A stretch of DNA of 64,000 bases from PALSA-278 sp963760285 (GCA_963760285.1 CAVXCI010000001.1:806001-870000), one strand, 5' to 3'. Shown: positions 42,604 through 53,756, counted from the stretch's first letter. Notes: a model not told the origin generated them from the sequence alone. Translations and numbers: made by a program.

Positions 42604-44473
42604 GTGGCCTCGTCACTTGCTGGCGGGACGGGCATACCACATACTGTCGCCGTGAAAAGCGAACCCTTCAAGCTGGAACGGAAAGACGCCTGGTGGGCGC
42701 TGCCTTTGCTCTTTTCGTTCGCGATGGGCCTTTGGGCATCGTGGCAGAGATGGGGAAATCCCCTGATTGACGCGGGCCGGGAGATGAACGTCCCGTTGCG
42801 GCTGCTTAGGGGAGAAGGTCTCTACACACAGGTTCGGTATATTTATGGTCCCCTTTCCCCCTGGTTGAATGCGTCGCTTTACCGACTCTTCGGAGTCCGG
42901 CCTTCTGTTCTCTGCGGTGGCGGAATCGCGGCGACCATCCTGATTCTGGCGCTGGTGTACTGGCTGGCCCGGCACATGCTAAAGCCCGCGGAAGCCACCG
43001 TGGCTGTTCTTGCCGTTACCTGGCTGTGCGCATTCAAGCCGGAAGGCAACTACGTCCTGCCATATGCCTACTCCGCGCTGCACGGCTGTCTGCTGGACCT
43101 GCTGATGCTGGCAATCCTGGTCCGCTACATCGAGAACCGCAGCCGGATTTGCCTGGCGCTGGCGGGAATCTGCGCCGGATTGGCGGTGCTGGCGAAAACA
43201 GAAATGGGCATCGTGGCCATTGCCACGGGCGCCGCGGCAGTCCTTCTGATTCATATTCCTACGCCTAGGAAAATTCTGCCGCGGGGATTGCTCTTTCTGC
43301 TTCCTGGACTAGGAGTGCCGGCGCTGGTCTATTCCTTGATTGCACGGCACACGGGTTGGGCTCTTCTCACACGAGACAGCTTTCTCTTTTTCGGCAATGT
43401 TCCCTGGCAATTGATCCATTTCAATCAAGTGAGGTTTGGCCTCGCCCGACCATGGCATTCCGTGTTGCTGATGGTCTTGATGCTAGGACGGCTGTTGGGT
43501 CTGGCGGGAGTCCTGGCCGCCATTTGCTTGTGGGCCCGAGGCGGCGGGATCCGCGCGAACAGGCGGAATTCGTGGCTTTTGTTCCTCGGAGGCGCCGTGG
43601 TGATTGCGGTTACCAGCCCTTGGCTGGGGGACCTGGGGCCTCTGCTGGCCATGCCGCTTATTCTCGCAGCAATGTTTGCGACGGGCGCGCGGCGTTATTC
43701 GCGTGAGTTGAACACCTCCCGCGAAGTATCGCATGAAACAGTAATCTGCCTGCTATTCGTGATCTTTTCGCTGCTGAGTTTGATGCGCGTGGTGTTGCGC
43801 GTATCGACGGGAGGAGCGCTCAGTTCGGTTCTCATTCCGGTTCCCATGATTCTCTTCGTTTATTGCTGGACGACCATCTTCCCCGCTCGATTCGAGAGCG
43901 CCCCGGCACGGAAACTGGCATGGCGGCTGGCGATGGCCGTTCTGCTGATTGCCGTGGTGGCGAGTTCGGTCACGCTGATGGTCCGTTATCGCAGAAAACT
44001 CACCTACGCGATGGTGGCGCCGCATGGAACGATGATTACGCAGCCGAATCTGGGTCGCCACCTTTGAACAGGCGGGACAGTATCTGGAACGCAATTCGAA
44101 ACCGGGAGATTATGTCGCCATCGCCCCGGAAGGAACGGCCATTGATTTTCTATGGGACCGCCGAAATCCCCTGCGGGATGAAATCCTGGTGCCGGGGATG
44201 ATGGATTATCCAGGAGAACTGCGCGCCATTCGGGATCTGCAGCAGACGCGCACGCGATTCTTCCTGGTGGCCAACCGTTCCACGAAGGAATTTGGACAGG
44301 CTTCTTTCGGGAACGACTACGACCAGTTATTGATGCGGTGGGTGGAAAATAATTTTCATACTTGTGCTGTCTTTGGGGCAAATGCAAACTTCAATCCGCA
44401 AGTGGGCGATCCGGATTTCTTCATTCATGTATTTTGCAGAAGCCCGGAATCCGCCGCGCGGCTCCCTCGTTGA
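42604..44473 (+). CDS. GT-C type membrane glycosyltransferase-like protein, frameshifted
   Basis: A polytopic membrane protein. The first frame (42604-44067) has about eleven hydrophobic helices and an early periplasmic loop with acidic residues (NPLIDAGREMNVPLRLLRGE), which is the position of the catalytic carboxylate in GT-C enzymes. QVRYIYGPLSPWLNA follows, a feature shared with dolichyl-phosphate-mannose-type transferases and related acidobacterial proteins. The frame ends at GRHL, but the next frame continues the soluble domain (VATFEQAGQYLERNSKPGDY, VAIAPEGTAIDFLWDRRNPL, FFLVANRSTKEFG, FFIHVFCRSPESAARLPR) and stops at 44473. A shift near 44050 therefore splits one gene of about 620 codons. 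The lipid-linked sugar donor and acceptor are unknown. Confidence 0.75.
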
Positions 44474-44543
44474 ATTCCGCCGGCTGGCGGCAAATTCGCC
44501 TCGCACACAGTGAAAAACATTGCCGCTTGGAAATTCGGCCTAT

Positions 44544-44945
44544 TCAGGCGAGTGCGATGATGTCTATTTCCACGCGGGCATCTCGCGGCAGGCGCGCCAC
44601 TTCCACGGTGGAACGCGCCGGAGGATCGTCTGGAAAGTAGCGGCCGTAGACCTCATTCATCGCCGCAAAATCGTTGATATTCTTCAGGAAAACGGAGGTC
44701 TTCACCACGCGCCCCAGCGACGAGCCGGCAGCTTCCAGCACCGCTTTCAAGTTCTCCAGCACGCGCTCCGTCTGCGCGGCGACATCCCCTGAAAGTATTT
44801 CCCCGGTTTCGGGATCCATGGGCGTCTGTCCGGAAAGGAACAAAAAACCGCCGGCGCTGATGGCGTGTGAGTACGGCCCGATGGGCTTGGGCGCGTTCTT
44901 TGCAAGAATCACCTGGCGCGGGGGCGGGACGCTTTTTTCACTCAT
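44544..44945 (-). CDS. RidA family protein (reactive imine/enamine deaminase)
   Basis: A protein of 133 residues. RidA proteins hydrolyse reactive 2-aminoacrylate and related imines made by PLP enzymes. Family residues are in place: KPIGPYSHAISAGGFLFLSGQ, GDVAAQTERVLENLKAVLEAAG, VVKTSVFLKNINDFAAMNEVY, and the substrate-binding Arg in PPARSTVEVARLPRDARVEIDI. The ATG at 44945 gives the normal start. It lies 17 bases downstream of the rel stop codon on the same strand, so it is probably co-transcribed with rel. Confidence 0.92.
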   Translation of the reverse strand: MSEKSVPPPRQVILAKNAPKPIGPYSHAISAGGFLFLSGQTPMDPETGEILSGDVAAQTERVLENLKAVLEAAGSSLGRVVKTSVFLKNINDFAAMNEVYGRYFPDDPPARSTVEVARLPRDARVEIDIIALA

Positions 44946-44962
44946 CACGTCTTCTCCACAAT

Positions 44963-47164
44963 TCAAGTCTTATAGAGTCGCTCGACGCTGAAGACTCCCG
45001 GTATTTTCTTCACGCTGCGCACCACGTTTTCGAGCTGCTTCTTATCCTTCACATCCAGCGCCAGTTCCACGCGCGCGAGGGCATTGTCCGTACCAGTTTC
45101 GCTCTCGCGAATGTTCACGCCGGTCCCACTGATGGCCGTCGAAATGCCCGCCAGCATCCCCGGACGGTCTTCGCAGCGTATCCGCAGGCGCACCTCAAAT
45201 GTGGAATCGCGAGGCCCGGACCACTCCACGGGGATGCGGCGCTCCGCCTCGTAGAGGAGCTTGGTCACATTGGGGCACGCCATACTGTGAACGGCCACGC
45301 CGCGGCCACGCGTTACGTATCCAATCACGGAATCACCCGGGATGGGATTGCAGCATTGCGCGCGGTAGGCCATCAGGTCGTCATGGCCGCGCACATGAAT
45401 CGCCGAATCCGTGATGCCCAGCATGCGCTTGACGCTGGAAACGATTTTTTGCGGCTGCGCTTCCGGCTGATCCACCAGCGATTCGCCCGTGGCCTTGGCC
45501 AGCACCTGGCGCGCGGACCATTTGCCGTAGCCCAGCTCCGCATACAGATCCACAACACGCGCGCAGCCGTATTCCGCCGCCACTTGTTGGAGAGCCAGTT
45601 CGGAAATTTTCTTCAGACTCACGCCGCATTGCCGCGCTTCCTTTTCCATCAACCGGCGGCCCATCTCGGTGGCTTCCTCGCGCTCACGGAGGTTGATCCA
45701 GTGGCGAATCTTGCAGCGGGCGCGCGACGTCTGCACATACTTCAGCCAGTCGCGGCTGGGGCTATGGCCTTTCTGGGTGAGGATCTCGACGGCATCGCCG
45801 TTTTCCAGCACATGCCGCAACGGAACGATCTGGCCGTTCACTTTCGCGCCGACGCACTGATGCCCCACCTCGGTATGGATGGCGTAGGCAAAATCCACAG
45901 GCGTGGCGCCGCGCGGCAGCGCCACCACGCGTCCTTTCGGCGAAAACGTGTAAACCTCTTCGGGGTAGAGGTCAACGCGCAGAGTGGAAAGAAACTCATC
46001 GGGTTCCTGCATCTCCTGAACCCACTCAATCAGTTGCCGCATCCAGATGACACGCCGGTCATCCTGTTTCGATGCCGGTTCGCCGCCCTTGTATTTCCAG
46101 TGCGCGGCCACACCCTGTTCGGCGATGCGATGCATTTCCTGCGTGCGAATCTGGACCTCAAACGGCTGTCCGGAATGAATCACCGTGGTATGCAGCGACT
46201 GGTAAAGATTGTGCCGCGGCATGGCAATGTAATCCTTAAAACGGCCGGGGACCGGAGGCCAAAGCTGGTGAATCACGCCCAAGGCCGAGTAGCAGCTGCG
46301 TGTGTTATCGGTGATCACGCGGATGGCCAGCAGGTCGTACACCTGGTCCAGTGCGCGCTGCTGCCGGTGCAATTTCAATTGCAGGGAGTAAAGCCGTTTG
46401 GTGCGTCCTTCCACTTCCGCGGGGATTCCCGCTTCCACCAGCTTTTTTCGAATGGTGTCCTGGACGTCGGCGAGGAAACGTTCATAGACCTTTTGGCGCG
46501 ACTCCACCTTCTTGTGAAGCTCAAGATATGTGGCAGGCTCCAGGTGGCGGAAGGCGATATCCTCCAGCTCTCCGCGGATCAGGCCCATGCCGAGCCGGTG
46601 CGCAACGGGGGCGTAAATGTCCAGCGTCTCGCGGGCGATGCGCTCACGGCTTTCCTGGGGAAGGAATTCGAGGGTACGCATGTTGTGCAGCCGGTCCGCC
46701 AGCTTCACAAGGACCACGCGGACATCGCTGACCATGGCCAAAAGCATTTTGCGGACGCTTTCGGCCTGGCGCGCCTCCGGGGCCAATAGTTCAAGGCGGC
46801 TGATTTTTGTTACGCCTTCCACCAGCCGGGACAATTCAGGGCCAAACAGGTCGGTGATCTGGCTGATGGGGACGCGCGTGTCCTCGACGACATCGTGGAG
46901 CAAGGCCGCGCAGATGGTGGTCACATCCAGCCGCAGGTCGGCCAAAATGTGGGCTACTTCCAGAAGGTGGGAAAGATAGGGTTCGCCGGAAGCGCGGGAC
47001 TGATCCACGTGCTGCTGCGCGGCGAAATCGTAGGCGCGCCGCAAAAGGTCAGTGTCATCTCCCGGACGGCAACGCCGCATTTTGTCGGTCAATTCAACGA
47101 AGCGCAGGTCCAGTTTGCGCCGCGCGTGCGCCGATGCGGCAGAAGGCTGCGTACCGGGAGACAT
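44963..47164 (-). CDS. bifunctional (p)ppGpp synthetase/hydrolase, RelA/SpoT family
   Basis: Stringent-response enzyme of 733 residues. The HD hydrolase domain is active by motif (ICAALLHDVVEDT with the HD pair, VKLADRLHNMRTLE). The synthetase domain follows (RVITDNTRSCYSALGVIHQLW, RFKDYIAMPRHNLYQSLHT); the RxKD form of the charged motif is the one associated with bifunctional Rel/SpoT enzymes. TGS (VYTFSPKGRVVALPRGATPVDFAY), a zinc-finger/helical region with AQCCNPIPGD, and a C-terminal ACT domain (RIRCEDRPGMLAGISTAISG) complete it. The ATG at 47164 is chosen because the upstream extension crosses the terminator of the preceding operon. The frame is intact. Confidence 0.95.
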   Translation of the reverse strand: MSPGTQPSAASAHARRKLDLRFVELTDKMRRCRPGDDTDLLRRAYDFAAQQHVDQSRASGEPYLSHLLEVAHILADLRLDVTTICAALLHDVVEDTRVPISQITDLFGPELSRLVEGVTKISRLELLAPEARQAESVRKMLLAMVSDVRVVLVKLADRLHNMRTLEFLPQESRERIARETLDIYAPVAHRLGMGLIRGELEDIAFRHLEPATYLELHKKVESRQKVYERFLADVQDTIRKKLVEAGIPAEVEGRTKRLYSLQLKLHRQQRALDQVYDLLAIRVITDNTRSCYSALGVIHQLWPPVPGRFKDYIAMPRHNLYQSLHTTVIHSGQPFEVQIRTQEMHRIAEQGVAAHWKYKGGEPASKQDDRRVIWMRQLIEWVQEMQEPDEFLSTLRVDLYPEEVYTFSPKGRVVALPRGATPVDFAYAIHTEVGHQCVGAKVNGQIVPLRHVLENGDAVEILTQKGHSPSRDWLKYVQTSRARCKIRHWINLREREEATEMGRRLMEKEARQCGVSLKKISELALQQVAAEYGCARVVDLYAELGYGKWSARQVLAKATGESLVDQPEAQPQKIVSSVKRMLGITDSAIHVRGHDDLMAYRAQCCNPIPGDSVIGYVTRGRGVAVHSMACPNVTKLLYEAERRIPVEWSGPRDSTFEVRLRIRCEDRPGMLAGISTAISGTGVNIRESETGTDNALARVELALDVKDKKQLENVVRSVKKIPGVFSVERLYKT

Positions 47165-47259
47165 TTTCACATTGTACTCCCCTGCCCCCGGCGGGTGAAC
47201 CAGGGGTGCTCGTTGGTTGCAATGGGAGCCATGGGAGTCCGGCTCCGGCCGGTGCCAAC

Positions 47260-47296
47260 AAAAAACCGGCGAGATCGAGTGTTGCATCTCGCCGGC
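47260..47296 (-). terminator. rho-independent terminator of the ton/exb operon
   Basis: On the minus strand CCGGCGAGAT, a 10-base loop and ATCTCGCCGG form a perfect 10-bp stem followed by TTTTTT. It lies about 40 bases beyond the TPR gene and between that operon and rel. Confidence 0.9.
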
Positions 47297-47334
47297 TAAG
47301 ACATTACGTGCCCGAGGACACAAAAATTGAGGGG

Positions 47335-48164
47335 CTAGGGTTGAGACGATGGCTGCATCATCTTTTTCTGCTTGATTTCCTTTACCTTGTCCACAAGTTC
47401 ATCCGCGAGCTGCAGATCGTTGTCGCGGGCCGTGCTATCGGACTCCATGTCCGCTTTTTGCCGGTACAGGAGATTCAGGTAAGCCATGGCGTCGTCATAA
47501 TCGGGCCGCAGCTCAATGGCTTTTTGTAAATTCTGAATACCGTCCTGGATGGTGGGGCCGAACTTCTGCATGAAATCCGTTCGCAGAGCCTCCGGGCATG
47601 GGGTCCGCGTCCTTCACCGGCTTGCGGGCCTTGGCATTGTAGTCGGCGCGCATGTCCTTATTCCCGCGATACGCCATGAGTCCAATCAATCACGCCGTTC
47701 CAATAATAGGATTCGGGATCTTCGGGTTTCAGTCTGGATGTGCCTCTGGTGATAGCTCATCGACTCCTGAAGCTTCTTGGGGTCGAACGGATTGGCTCCC
47801 ATGTTGTAGAGCAGGGACCCGATTCCATCAATGGCCGTAAGGTTGTTCGGATCTACTTGCAACACTTCCTGGAATTCCTGGATGGCCTGCTGGCCCATGC
47901 GGTTGTTGTCATCGGAAGGCGCGCCGGGAATGTATTGATTCTGATATGCCGTGGCCAGGTAGACCCGCGCCATCATGAGATTGGGATCCAGCTCCTTGGC
48001 CTGCTTGAAATCCTCGATGGCCTGGTCGAATTGGGCGTCTTTATAGGCTTGCACGCCACGATTGAGCAGATCGCGCGCTTTGAGTTTCGCGCAGCCCATG
48101 CCGCCCGAGGCCAGCATGGCCACCACCAAATCAGCGAATTCCAAACCCGGGACTTCCCCTTCAT
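47335..48164 (-). CDS. TPR-repeat lipoprotein, frameshifted
   Basis: A periplasmic-facing tetratricopeptide-repeat protein. The start at 48164 (MKGKSRVWNSLI) has AAGGAG 8 bases upstream. After a shift near 48127 it continues VVAMLASGGMGCAKLKA, a lipoprotein-type signal with its Cys. TPR units follow: LLNRGVQAYKDAQFDQAIEDF, KQAKELDPNLMMARVYLATAY, AIQEFQEVLQVDPNNLTAI. The frame shifts again near 47715 and 47590 and ends with LQKAIELRPDYDDAMAYLNLLY and a charged tail. It is the last gene of the ton/exb operon and could be an accessory of the energised envelope complex. A CCGGCTTAAAGCCGG palindrome lies in the gap before it. Confidence 0.72.
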
Positions 48165-48248
48165 CCCTGATCTCCTTCACCGATCTGCGCCGCCTAACTC
48201 CGGTCCGTCCATCGCCCCGGCTTTAAGCCGGCGCGGACGCAACCATCG

Positions 48249-48676
48249 CTACTGGCCCTGCTCCATCTTCGCCGTGAGCAAGCCCACATTGTCGATGCCT
48301 GAGCTGCGCATAATATCAATCGCGCGGGCAACTTCGAAGAATTGCGCGGTGTCGTCACCCTTCACAAACGCCACTTTTTCCGCGCGATCCTTGAAAATAT
48401 CTTCGAGGCGCGGCCCCAGGCCGTCCCAGGTGGTGCTCTCGTCATTGATTTTCAAAGTGCCGTCGGAGAAAACCTGGACCACGATGGTCTTGTTGAGCAA
48501 GCATCATCGCGGAGTTTGTTCGGCGGCGTGGGCTGGGGCACCAGCGCTTTCAATCCTTGAGATGTGGTCGGGCTGATGACCATGAAAATAATCAGAAGCA
48601 CCAGCAGAATATCAATCAGCGGAACGATATTCATTTCCGCCATTACGCCCTTTTTCCCACCAACCGCCATTCCCAT
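48249..48676 (-). CDS. ExbD/TolR-type biopolymer transport protein, second copy, frameshifted
   Basis: An energy-coupling protein with one N-terminal helix (MNIVPLIDILLVLLIIFMVI), in which the Asp after PLI is the proton-path residue, and a small periplasmic domain (IVVQVFSDGTLKINDES, KVAFVKGDDTAQFFEVARAI, DIMRSSGIDNVGLLT). The frame breaks near 48500, between PTPPNKLRDDAC and NKTIVVQV. The ATG at 48676 has AAGGAG 7 bases upstream and lies 2 bases after the stop of the first exbD, so translation is probably coupled. With ExbB it would energise TonB. Confidence 0.85.
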
Positions 48677-48678
48677 AT

Positions 48679-49225
48679 TCAAGCTCCTTGCGTGCGACCG
48701 AACCAGCCCCGGACTGACAACAAACGAACCGTCCCGGAAAATCGCTGGCGTTGCGCTAAGCGCGTTGTGGCGCCGGGCGTGTTTCCCGGCGGCCGGGGGA
48801 GCGGCGTATTCCGCTGCACTTTCTGCGTCAACAGCCCCACATTATCAACCCCGGCGCTGCGGACTTCGTCCACCAGGCGGACGACGTCGCCGTATTTCGC
48901 CCGCGCATCACTGCGGATGAACACGGTCTTATCTATCCGGTTCTGGACCCGGTCCTTCACGGTGGACGTGATCTGGTCAAACGAAATCCTGTTGTTCCCC
49001 AGGTAGATGCTGCCATCGCGCGTCACCGCCAGCAGAACGGCGTCGTCCTTGTCGGCGTCCGGCAAATCCTGCGGATTATTCACGGTGGCCATGTCCACGG
49101 ACACGCCCTTTTGCAGCATGGGCGTGATCACCATGAAAATAATCAGCAACACCAGCATGATGTCCGCCATCGGGCACCACGTTGGGCTGCGAGTTGACCT
49201 CGCCGACTCTGGGCTTGTACGCCAT
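48679..49225 (-). CDS. ExbD/TolR-type biopolymer transport protein, first copy, frameshifted
   Basis: The start at 49225 reads MAYKPRVGEVNSQPNVVP. One extra base near 49172 then shifts to MADIMLVLLIIFMVITPMLQ; joined, the two give the ExbD signature NVVPMADIMLVLLIIFMVI with the membrane Asp. The periplasmic part (AVTRDGSIYLGNNRISFDQI, DKTVFIRSDARAKYGDVVRL, VDEVRSAGVDNVGLLT) is typical. A Pro- and Arg-rich tail of about 45 residues after LLTQKV is unusual and may be another frame error. The gene starts 3 bases after exbB ends. Two exbD copies downstream of one exbB are frequent in Acidobacteriota and Myxococcota. Confidence 0.85.
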
Positions 49226-49228
49226 GGC

Positions 49229-49956
49229 TTACTTCTTCGCGCTCCGCCGCGTGATGAAGTAGTTGATCAACTCCATGGAGGAGTTGTCCATCTCCACGTC
49301 GAAGGCTTCCACTTTGCTGGTGAAATAGTTGAAGAACCACACGGCGGGCACGGCCACCAGCAGGCCCAGCGCGGTGGTAATCAGGGCTTCGGAAATACCA
49401 CCAGCCACGGCGGAAAGGCCCGTGGCTTTGCTGGAAGCGATTCCCTTGAACGCGTTGATGATGCCGACCACCGTGCCGAACAGTCCCACGAACGGCGCCG
49501 TGGACCCAATGGTGGCGAGGCCGGAAAGGCCGCGCTTCATTTCGGCGTGCACGATGGCAATGGAACGCTCAAGGCACGCTTGGAGGCGTCAATGACTTCC
49601 GATTCCGGAACCTGCGCAGAAGCCGCCTGGAATTCCGAAAGCCCGGTGGCGACAACCTTGGCGATATGGCTCTTCTTGTTCCGCTCGGCAATGGAAATTG
49701 CTTCGTCGAGCTTGTTTTCCTTCAGCGCGCCAGCGACCTGCTGCACGAATACGCGGGACTGCTTTCGCGCCGCGCTGAACATCAACCCGCGGTCAATCAT
49801 GATTCCGATGGAGATGGCCGACATGGCGAAAAGAATGAGGACGACCATCTTGGCTGGGATGCCCATGGTGCCCCACATACTCCGCAGGTCCCATCCGACT
49901 TCCCCACCGGAGCCCTGCAATAACCAAAAACTGGCCCAAACCAAATTAGCAAGCAT
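49229..49956 (-). CDS. ExbB/TolQ-type proton channel protein, frameshifted
   Basis: A MotA/TolQ/ExbB protein. The N terminus has one helix (PAKMVVLILFAMSAISIGIM). A long cytoplasmic part with VATGLSEFQAASAQVPESEV follows, and after a one-base loss near 49573 (ALE/RSIAIVHAEM) come the two paired helices LATIGSTAPFVGLFGTVVGI and ITTALGLLVAVPAVWFFNYF. AGGAGG lies 10 bases before the ATG at 49956. It is placed between tonB and the exbD pair, and its product would form the proton-driven motor complex with them at the inner membrane. Confidence 0.88.
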
Positions 49957-50070
49957 AGAGTTCGCTCCTCCTGAATTCATTTCTTTCCGCTTCCGCCGGC
50001 TGAAGGCTCCGCCCGCCTGGTCCGGCACCGCGGAGAATTCGCCTGGCCAGCCAGACAGCTAACCGTACCC

Positions 50071-50809
50071 TTACCCACCCAAATTAAAGATCACCGAGAT
50101 TGTGGTATCCACTTCCACCGGCTCGCCATTGAGCAGCGTAGGCTGAAACCGCCATTGCCGCACGGCATCCATGGCCGCTCTCATAACAGCGGCGGCCCGG
50201 AAACATACGTCAACTCCTGCACGTGCCATCCTTGGCGATAATGGCATGAAGCACCACTGTACCCTGGATGTGAGCCGACTTGGCAATCTCAGGATAGACG
50301 GGCAAAACCTGGTGAGCATAACTGCGCCGCCTGCACATTTCCACCCACGCGGATACGCGATGGCGTTCGCCTTCGGGGGAGGCGGAGGCGGCGCCCCCCC
50401 GCCCGGAATAATACCTCCGAAAACTCCGTCCGCAGACCCACCCGGCACGCCGCCGGGCACGCCGCCAACCACTTGGCCCCCGCCCACGTCCGGAGGCAAT
50501 TCTTCTTCCTTAATCATCTGGACGTTCTTAGGAATCACGGTCGGCGCCTTCAGCTGGCCTTGTGGATCAGCCGGACCACGGGCTTCACGATATGCTGCAC
50601 AGCCGCGGCCGGAGGCGGCGGAGGCGGAGGCGGCGGCGGGGGCCACCAAAAAGGTAGTCAGAAACTGCTTCGGCAAGCGCTTCCGTATAAATCAGTGGAA
50701 TCAAAATAAAAATGCTAACAATAACGACCTGAATAATGGCGGAGAGGATCACGGTCCAACGCTTGTGGGTCTTTTTCTTCGCTGTGGATTCCACGAGCTC
50801 ATCAAACAT
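50071..50809 (-). CDS. tonB: energy transducer TonB, multiply frameshifted
   Basis: The N terminus MFDELVESTAKKKTHKRW and a membrane helix (VILSAIIQVVIVSIFILIPL) are followed by a proline-rich stretch near 50590-50660 and a Gly/Pro spacer (VGGVPGGVPGGSADGVFGG). The C-terminal domain has QGTVVLHAIIAKDGTV-like strands split over two frames and ends with RQWRFQPTLLNGEPVEVDTT and ISVIFNLGG, the TonB C-terminal signature. At least three frame changes (near 50660, 50340 and 50200) are needed. The start overlaps the end of secF by 8 bases. It would deliver motor energy to the many outer-membrane receptors of this organism, including the one at 4246. Confidence 0.82.
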
Positions 50810-52033
50810 GGCCTACCTCCTTGCCGGCGCGGGAATGCGCTTCTCGGAAATTAATGCGCCTGCCGCTTGCTCCGCGATACCTGTTCCATGCCACCACAAT
50901 CGGCGCCGCTATGCCGAAACTGGAGTATGTTCCTACCATAACTCCCACCACCATGGCAAAGGAGAAAGTCCGCAGAACTTGCCCGCCCATCACAAAGAGA
51001 ACCAGTACCGTCAGGAAAGTGAGGCCGCTGGTAAGAATGGTCCGCGACAGAGTCTGATTGATCGAACGATTCACAATCTCGGCAAACGGCTCGCGACGCA
51101 TCAGGCGCAGGTTCTCCCGCACGCGGTCGAAAATGACAATCGTGTCGTTCATCGAATAGCCGACCAAAGTCAGCAACGCGGCGATCACCGTCAGCGAAAT
51201 CTCAAAGTGAAACAGTGAAAACAGCCCCAACGTAATCAGCACGTCATGAAACACCGCGATAACGGCCGCCGCTCCGTACACCCACTCAAAGCGGAAAGCA
51301 ATATACACCAACATGCCCGCCAGCGCATATAGCGTCGCGAAAATCGCCTGGCGGCGCAACTGCGCGCCCACGTGCGGGCCCACGATCTCCACGTTGCGAA
51401 TGGCAAATGGCCCCAGGTAATAACCCTCCGCAGACTCGAAATCACGCGGCTATCCACGCCGCTGACGCCATGCAATTGATCGAAATCGTGAAAGAATGCC
51501 ATTGTGGTCCTTATCGCGCGCGCCGATAGCTGCATGCGCCAACTGCTGATAGCGCTGCCCGGCCGAAATGCCCAAGTTCAAAGGATCCTTCCGCGTCAGA
51601 TAATCCGGCCAATCGCGTGAAGGCGTGACAGCATTGAAATCATCCTGGCCGGCGGCGCCGGTAGGGAAGGCCTTATGCAATGCGGCGAGAATGGCCTGCC
51701 TTGCCGGCGTCCAGTGCTTGCTCTCCCTGGCCCTTTTTCTCAAGGCCGATCACCACGTCATTTTTCGAGGATGGGATCGGAAATATCGCTGATCGGCTGG
51801 AGGTGCTGCCGCGCAGTCCCTTCGTAGCCGAGCGCGCAGCGAATTTTGTCCAGGGGCGGGTCTGCGCAAAACGCACATAGACCAGCGTGCCGCCACGGAA
51901 ATCGATCCCGTAGCGAAGCCGCCCCTGTGCCGCCATGGAGATGCCGCCAATGAGCAACAACGAAAGAGACAAAGCGATAAAGTACTTCGCTTTGCCCATC
52001 CAGTCGATGATTAACGTCGTGAAAGAATTCCAT
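50802..52033 (-). CDS. secF: protein translocase subunit SecF, multiply frameshifted
   Basis: Membrane component of the SecDF proton-driven export complex. The likely start at 52033 reads MEFFHDVN, then the frame changes to IDWMGKAKYFIALSLSLLL, LRYGIDFRGGTLVYVRFAQ. Later pieces give the periplasmic part (ILAALHKAFPTGAAG) and YYLGPFAIRNVEIVGPHVGA-like bases. The last frame (51392-50802) encodes the RND helices, for example VYGAAAVIAVFHDVLITLGLF, LTLVGYSMNDTIVIFDRVREN and NQTLSRTILTSGLTFLTVLV. At least three shifts lie between 51400 and 52030. It follows secD on the same strand. Confidence 0.88.
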
Positions 52034-52122
52034 GCCGACATTAGCCCGTAAACCCATTAGACACCGACGGAGGAGACGAAGTGTCCGCTCCCCGAAAGAG
52101 CCTTTCTCTCTGCGTAATGTCC

Positions 52123-53750
52123 TCAAATGCTCAACTCCGCCTCACGCGGCATCCGCGAGAGGTGCCAGTCAAAAATCACGCGCGACACATAAATTGACGT
52201 AAACAGATTGGCCAATAAGCCAATGACCAGCGTAATGGCAAAGCCTCTCACCGGCCCGGTGCCGAAAATAAAGAGGAACATGCGCGGAAACGATGGTGGT
52301 GATGTGCGTATCCAAAATTGTCAGAAAGGCGCGGCTGAATCCCAAATCCACAGCCGAGGCATGGGCCTTCCCGGCGCGCAATTCCTCGCGAATGCGCTCA
52401 AACACCAGAACATTAGAATCCACGCCCATGCCGATGGTCAGAATGACGCCGGCAATCCCCGGCAGCGTAAGCACCGCGCCGAAATAAGCAAGCGCGGCCA
52501 GCAAAATCACCAGGTTCAGCAGCAGCGCCAGCACCGCGTTCACTCCGGCCAGCCGGTAATACACCAGCAGGAAAATCATCACCAGAAGCAGGCTCACAAC
52601 GGAAGCGCGTACGCCTTCCCGAATGGAATCAGCCCCCAACGACGGCCCCACGGTGCGCTCTTCCAGGTACTTAATCGAAGCCGGAAGCGCGCCCGACCGC
52701 AAAATCAGCGCCAGGTCCTGCGCGGTGTCCTGGCTGAAGTTGCCCTCGATCACGCCGGAATCCTCGATGCGGCCCTTGATAACCGCGGAGCTTTGAACTT
52801 TGTGATCCAGCACGATGGCCATCTGATGGCCGATATTGGTTTCGGTGAACGGCCCGAAGCGCGACGCCGCCGCCGTGGAAAGCGAGAAATGAACCTCGTA
52901 ATGGCCGGGGTCTTCCGGATTGGGCTCGGGACTGGCGCTGCGCAAATCCTGCCCGGTAACTATCGGCGAACGATTCAGCAGATACCAGACCTGCTGGGAG
53001 GGCTGGCCGGGCTCGGACGAGGACGGCTTGCCGGGCACAAGTTCCGTCCCTGCGGGAAGCACTCCGCCATCGGCCGCCAGCGCTTCGGCTTCTGAAGAAT
53101 ATGGATGGTCTCCCACCACAAGGCGTAGTTCCAGCAGACCGCCGGCCTGAATCACGGATTTGGCGCGCGTGGGATCGCCTTCGCCGGGCAATTGCACCAA
53201 AATCTCGTTCGCCTCGCGGCCCGTGGGTGCAATCGTCGGCTCCGTAAGACCCAAAGCATCAATGCGGCGACGAATGGTTTCCAAGGCCTGGTCCATCGTG
53301 TCTTTCTCGAGGTCGGCGATGACGGAAGGCCTCAGCGTCAGCAAATAGCCGTTGTTGACGCCCGCCTCCGGCTGAAGGTCCCATTCCGGAAACTGGTCAT
53401 GCACCAGGTCGCGGAAATTCCCAAGCTGATCGGACGGGACGCCGGTGACCAGAGATCTGCGTATCGCTCCGGCGGGCAATCTCGCCGGTGTTGATGTTCT
53501 TATCGCGGAGCTGATTGGTGAGCTGGTCAACCGCCTGGTCGCAGTGCAATCCCACGGCTTCCTGCACCTGCACCTGCAACACCAGATGGCTTCCGCCGCG
53601 AAGATCCAGCCCCAGCTTGATGCGCTGCTCGAAGTTATCCTTCAACTGCGTGAGAGAATGGGGAAAATCCGGCAGGCCCACCAGCCCGAAAATGCAGAGC
53701 AGGACGACGCCGAAAATCAGAATCACTTTCCACCTGAGATGCGGATTCAT
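52123..53750 (-). CDS. secD: protein translocase subunit SecD, frameshifted
   Basis: The start MNPHLRWKVILIFGVVLLCI and LGLDLRGGSHLVLQV are typical of SecD. A shift near 53450 moves to GVPSDQLGNFRDLVHDQF, and the P1 domain follows (DALGLTEPTIAPTGREANEI, VQLPGEGDPTRAK). The RND part contains LRSGALPASIKYLEERTVGP, TLPGIAGVILTIGMGVDSNV and LVFERIREELRAGK. A second shift near 52290 leads to the family C terminus (FGTGPVRGFAITLVIGLLAN, FDWHLSRMPREAEL) with a stop at 52123. It lies 6 bases after yajC, in the standard yajC-secD-secF order. Confidence 0.9.
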
Positions 53751-53756
53751 GCCGGG

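Noticed and set aside
44867..46789. 640-codon open frame on the plus strand opposite rel
   Set aside because: It is antisense to the fully recognisable RelA/SpoT gene, has composition typical of a mirror frame (rich in His, Arg, Ala) and no domain.
52208..53095. 295-codon plus-strand frame opposite secD
   Set aside because: It is a shadow of the secD coding frame, rich in Gln, Arg and His with no motif.
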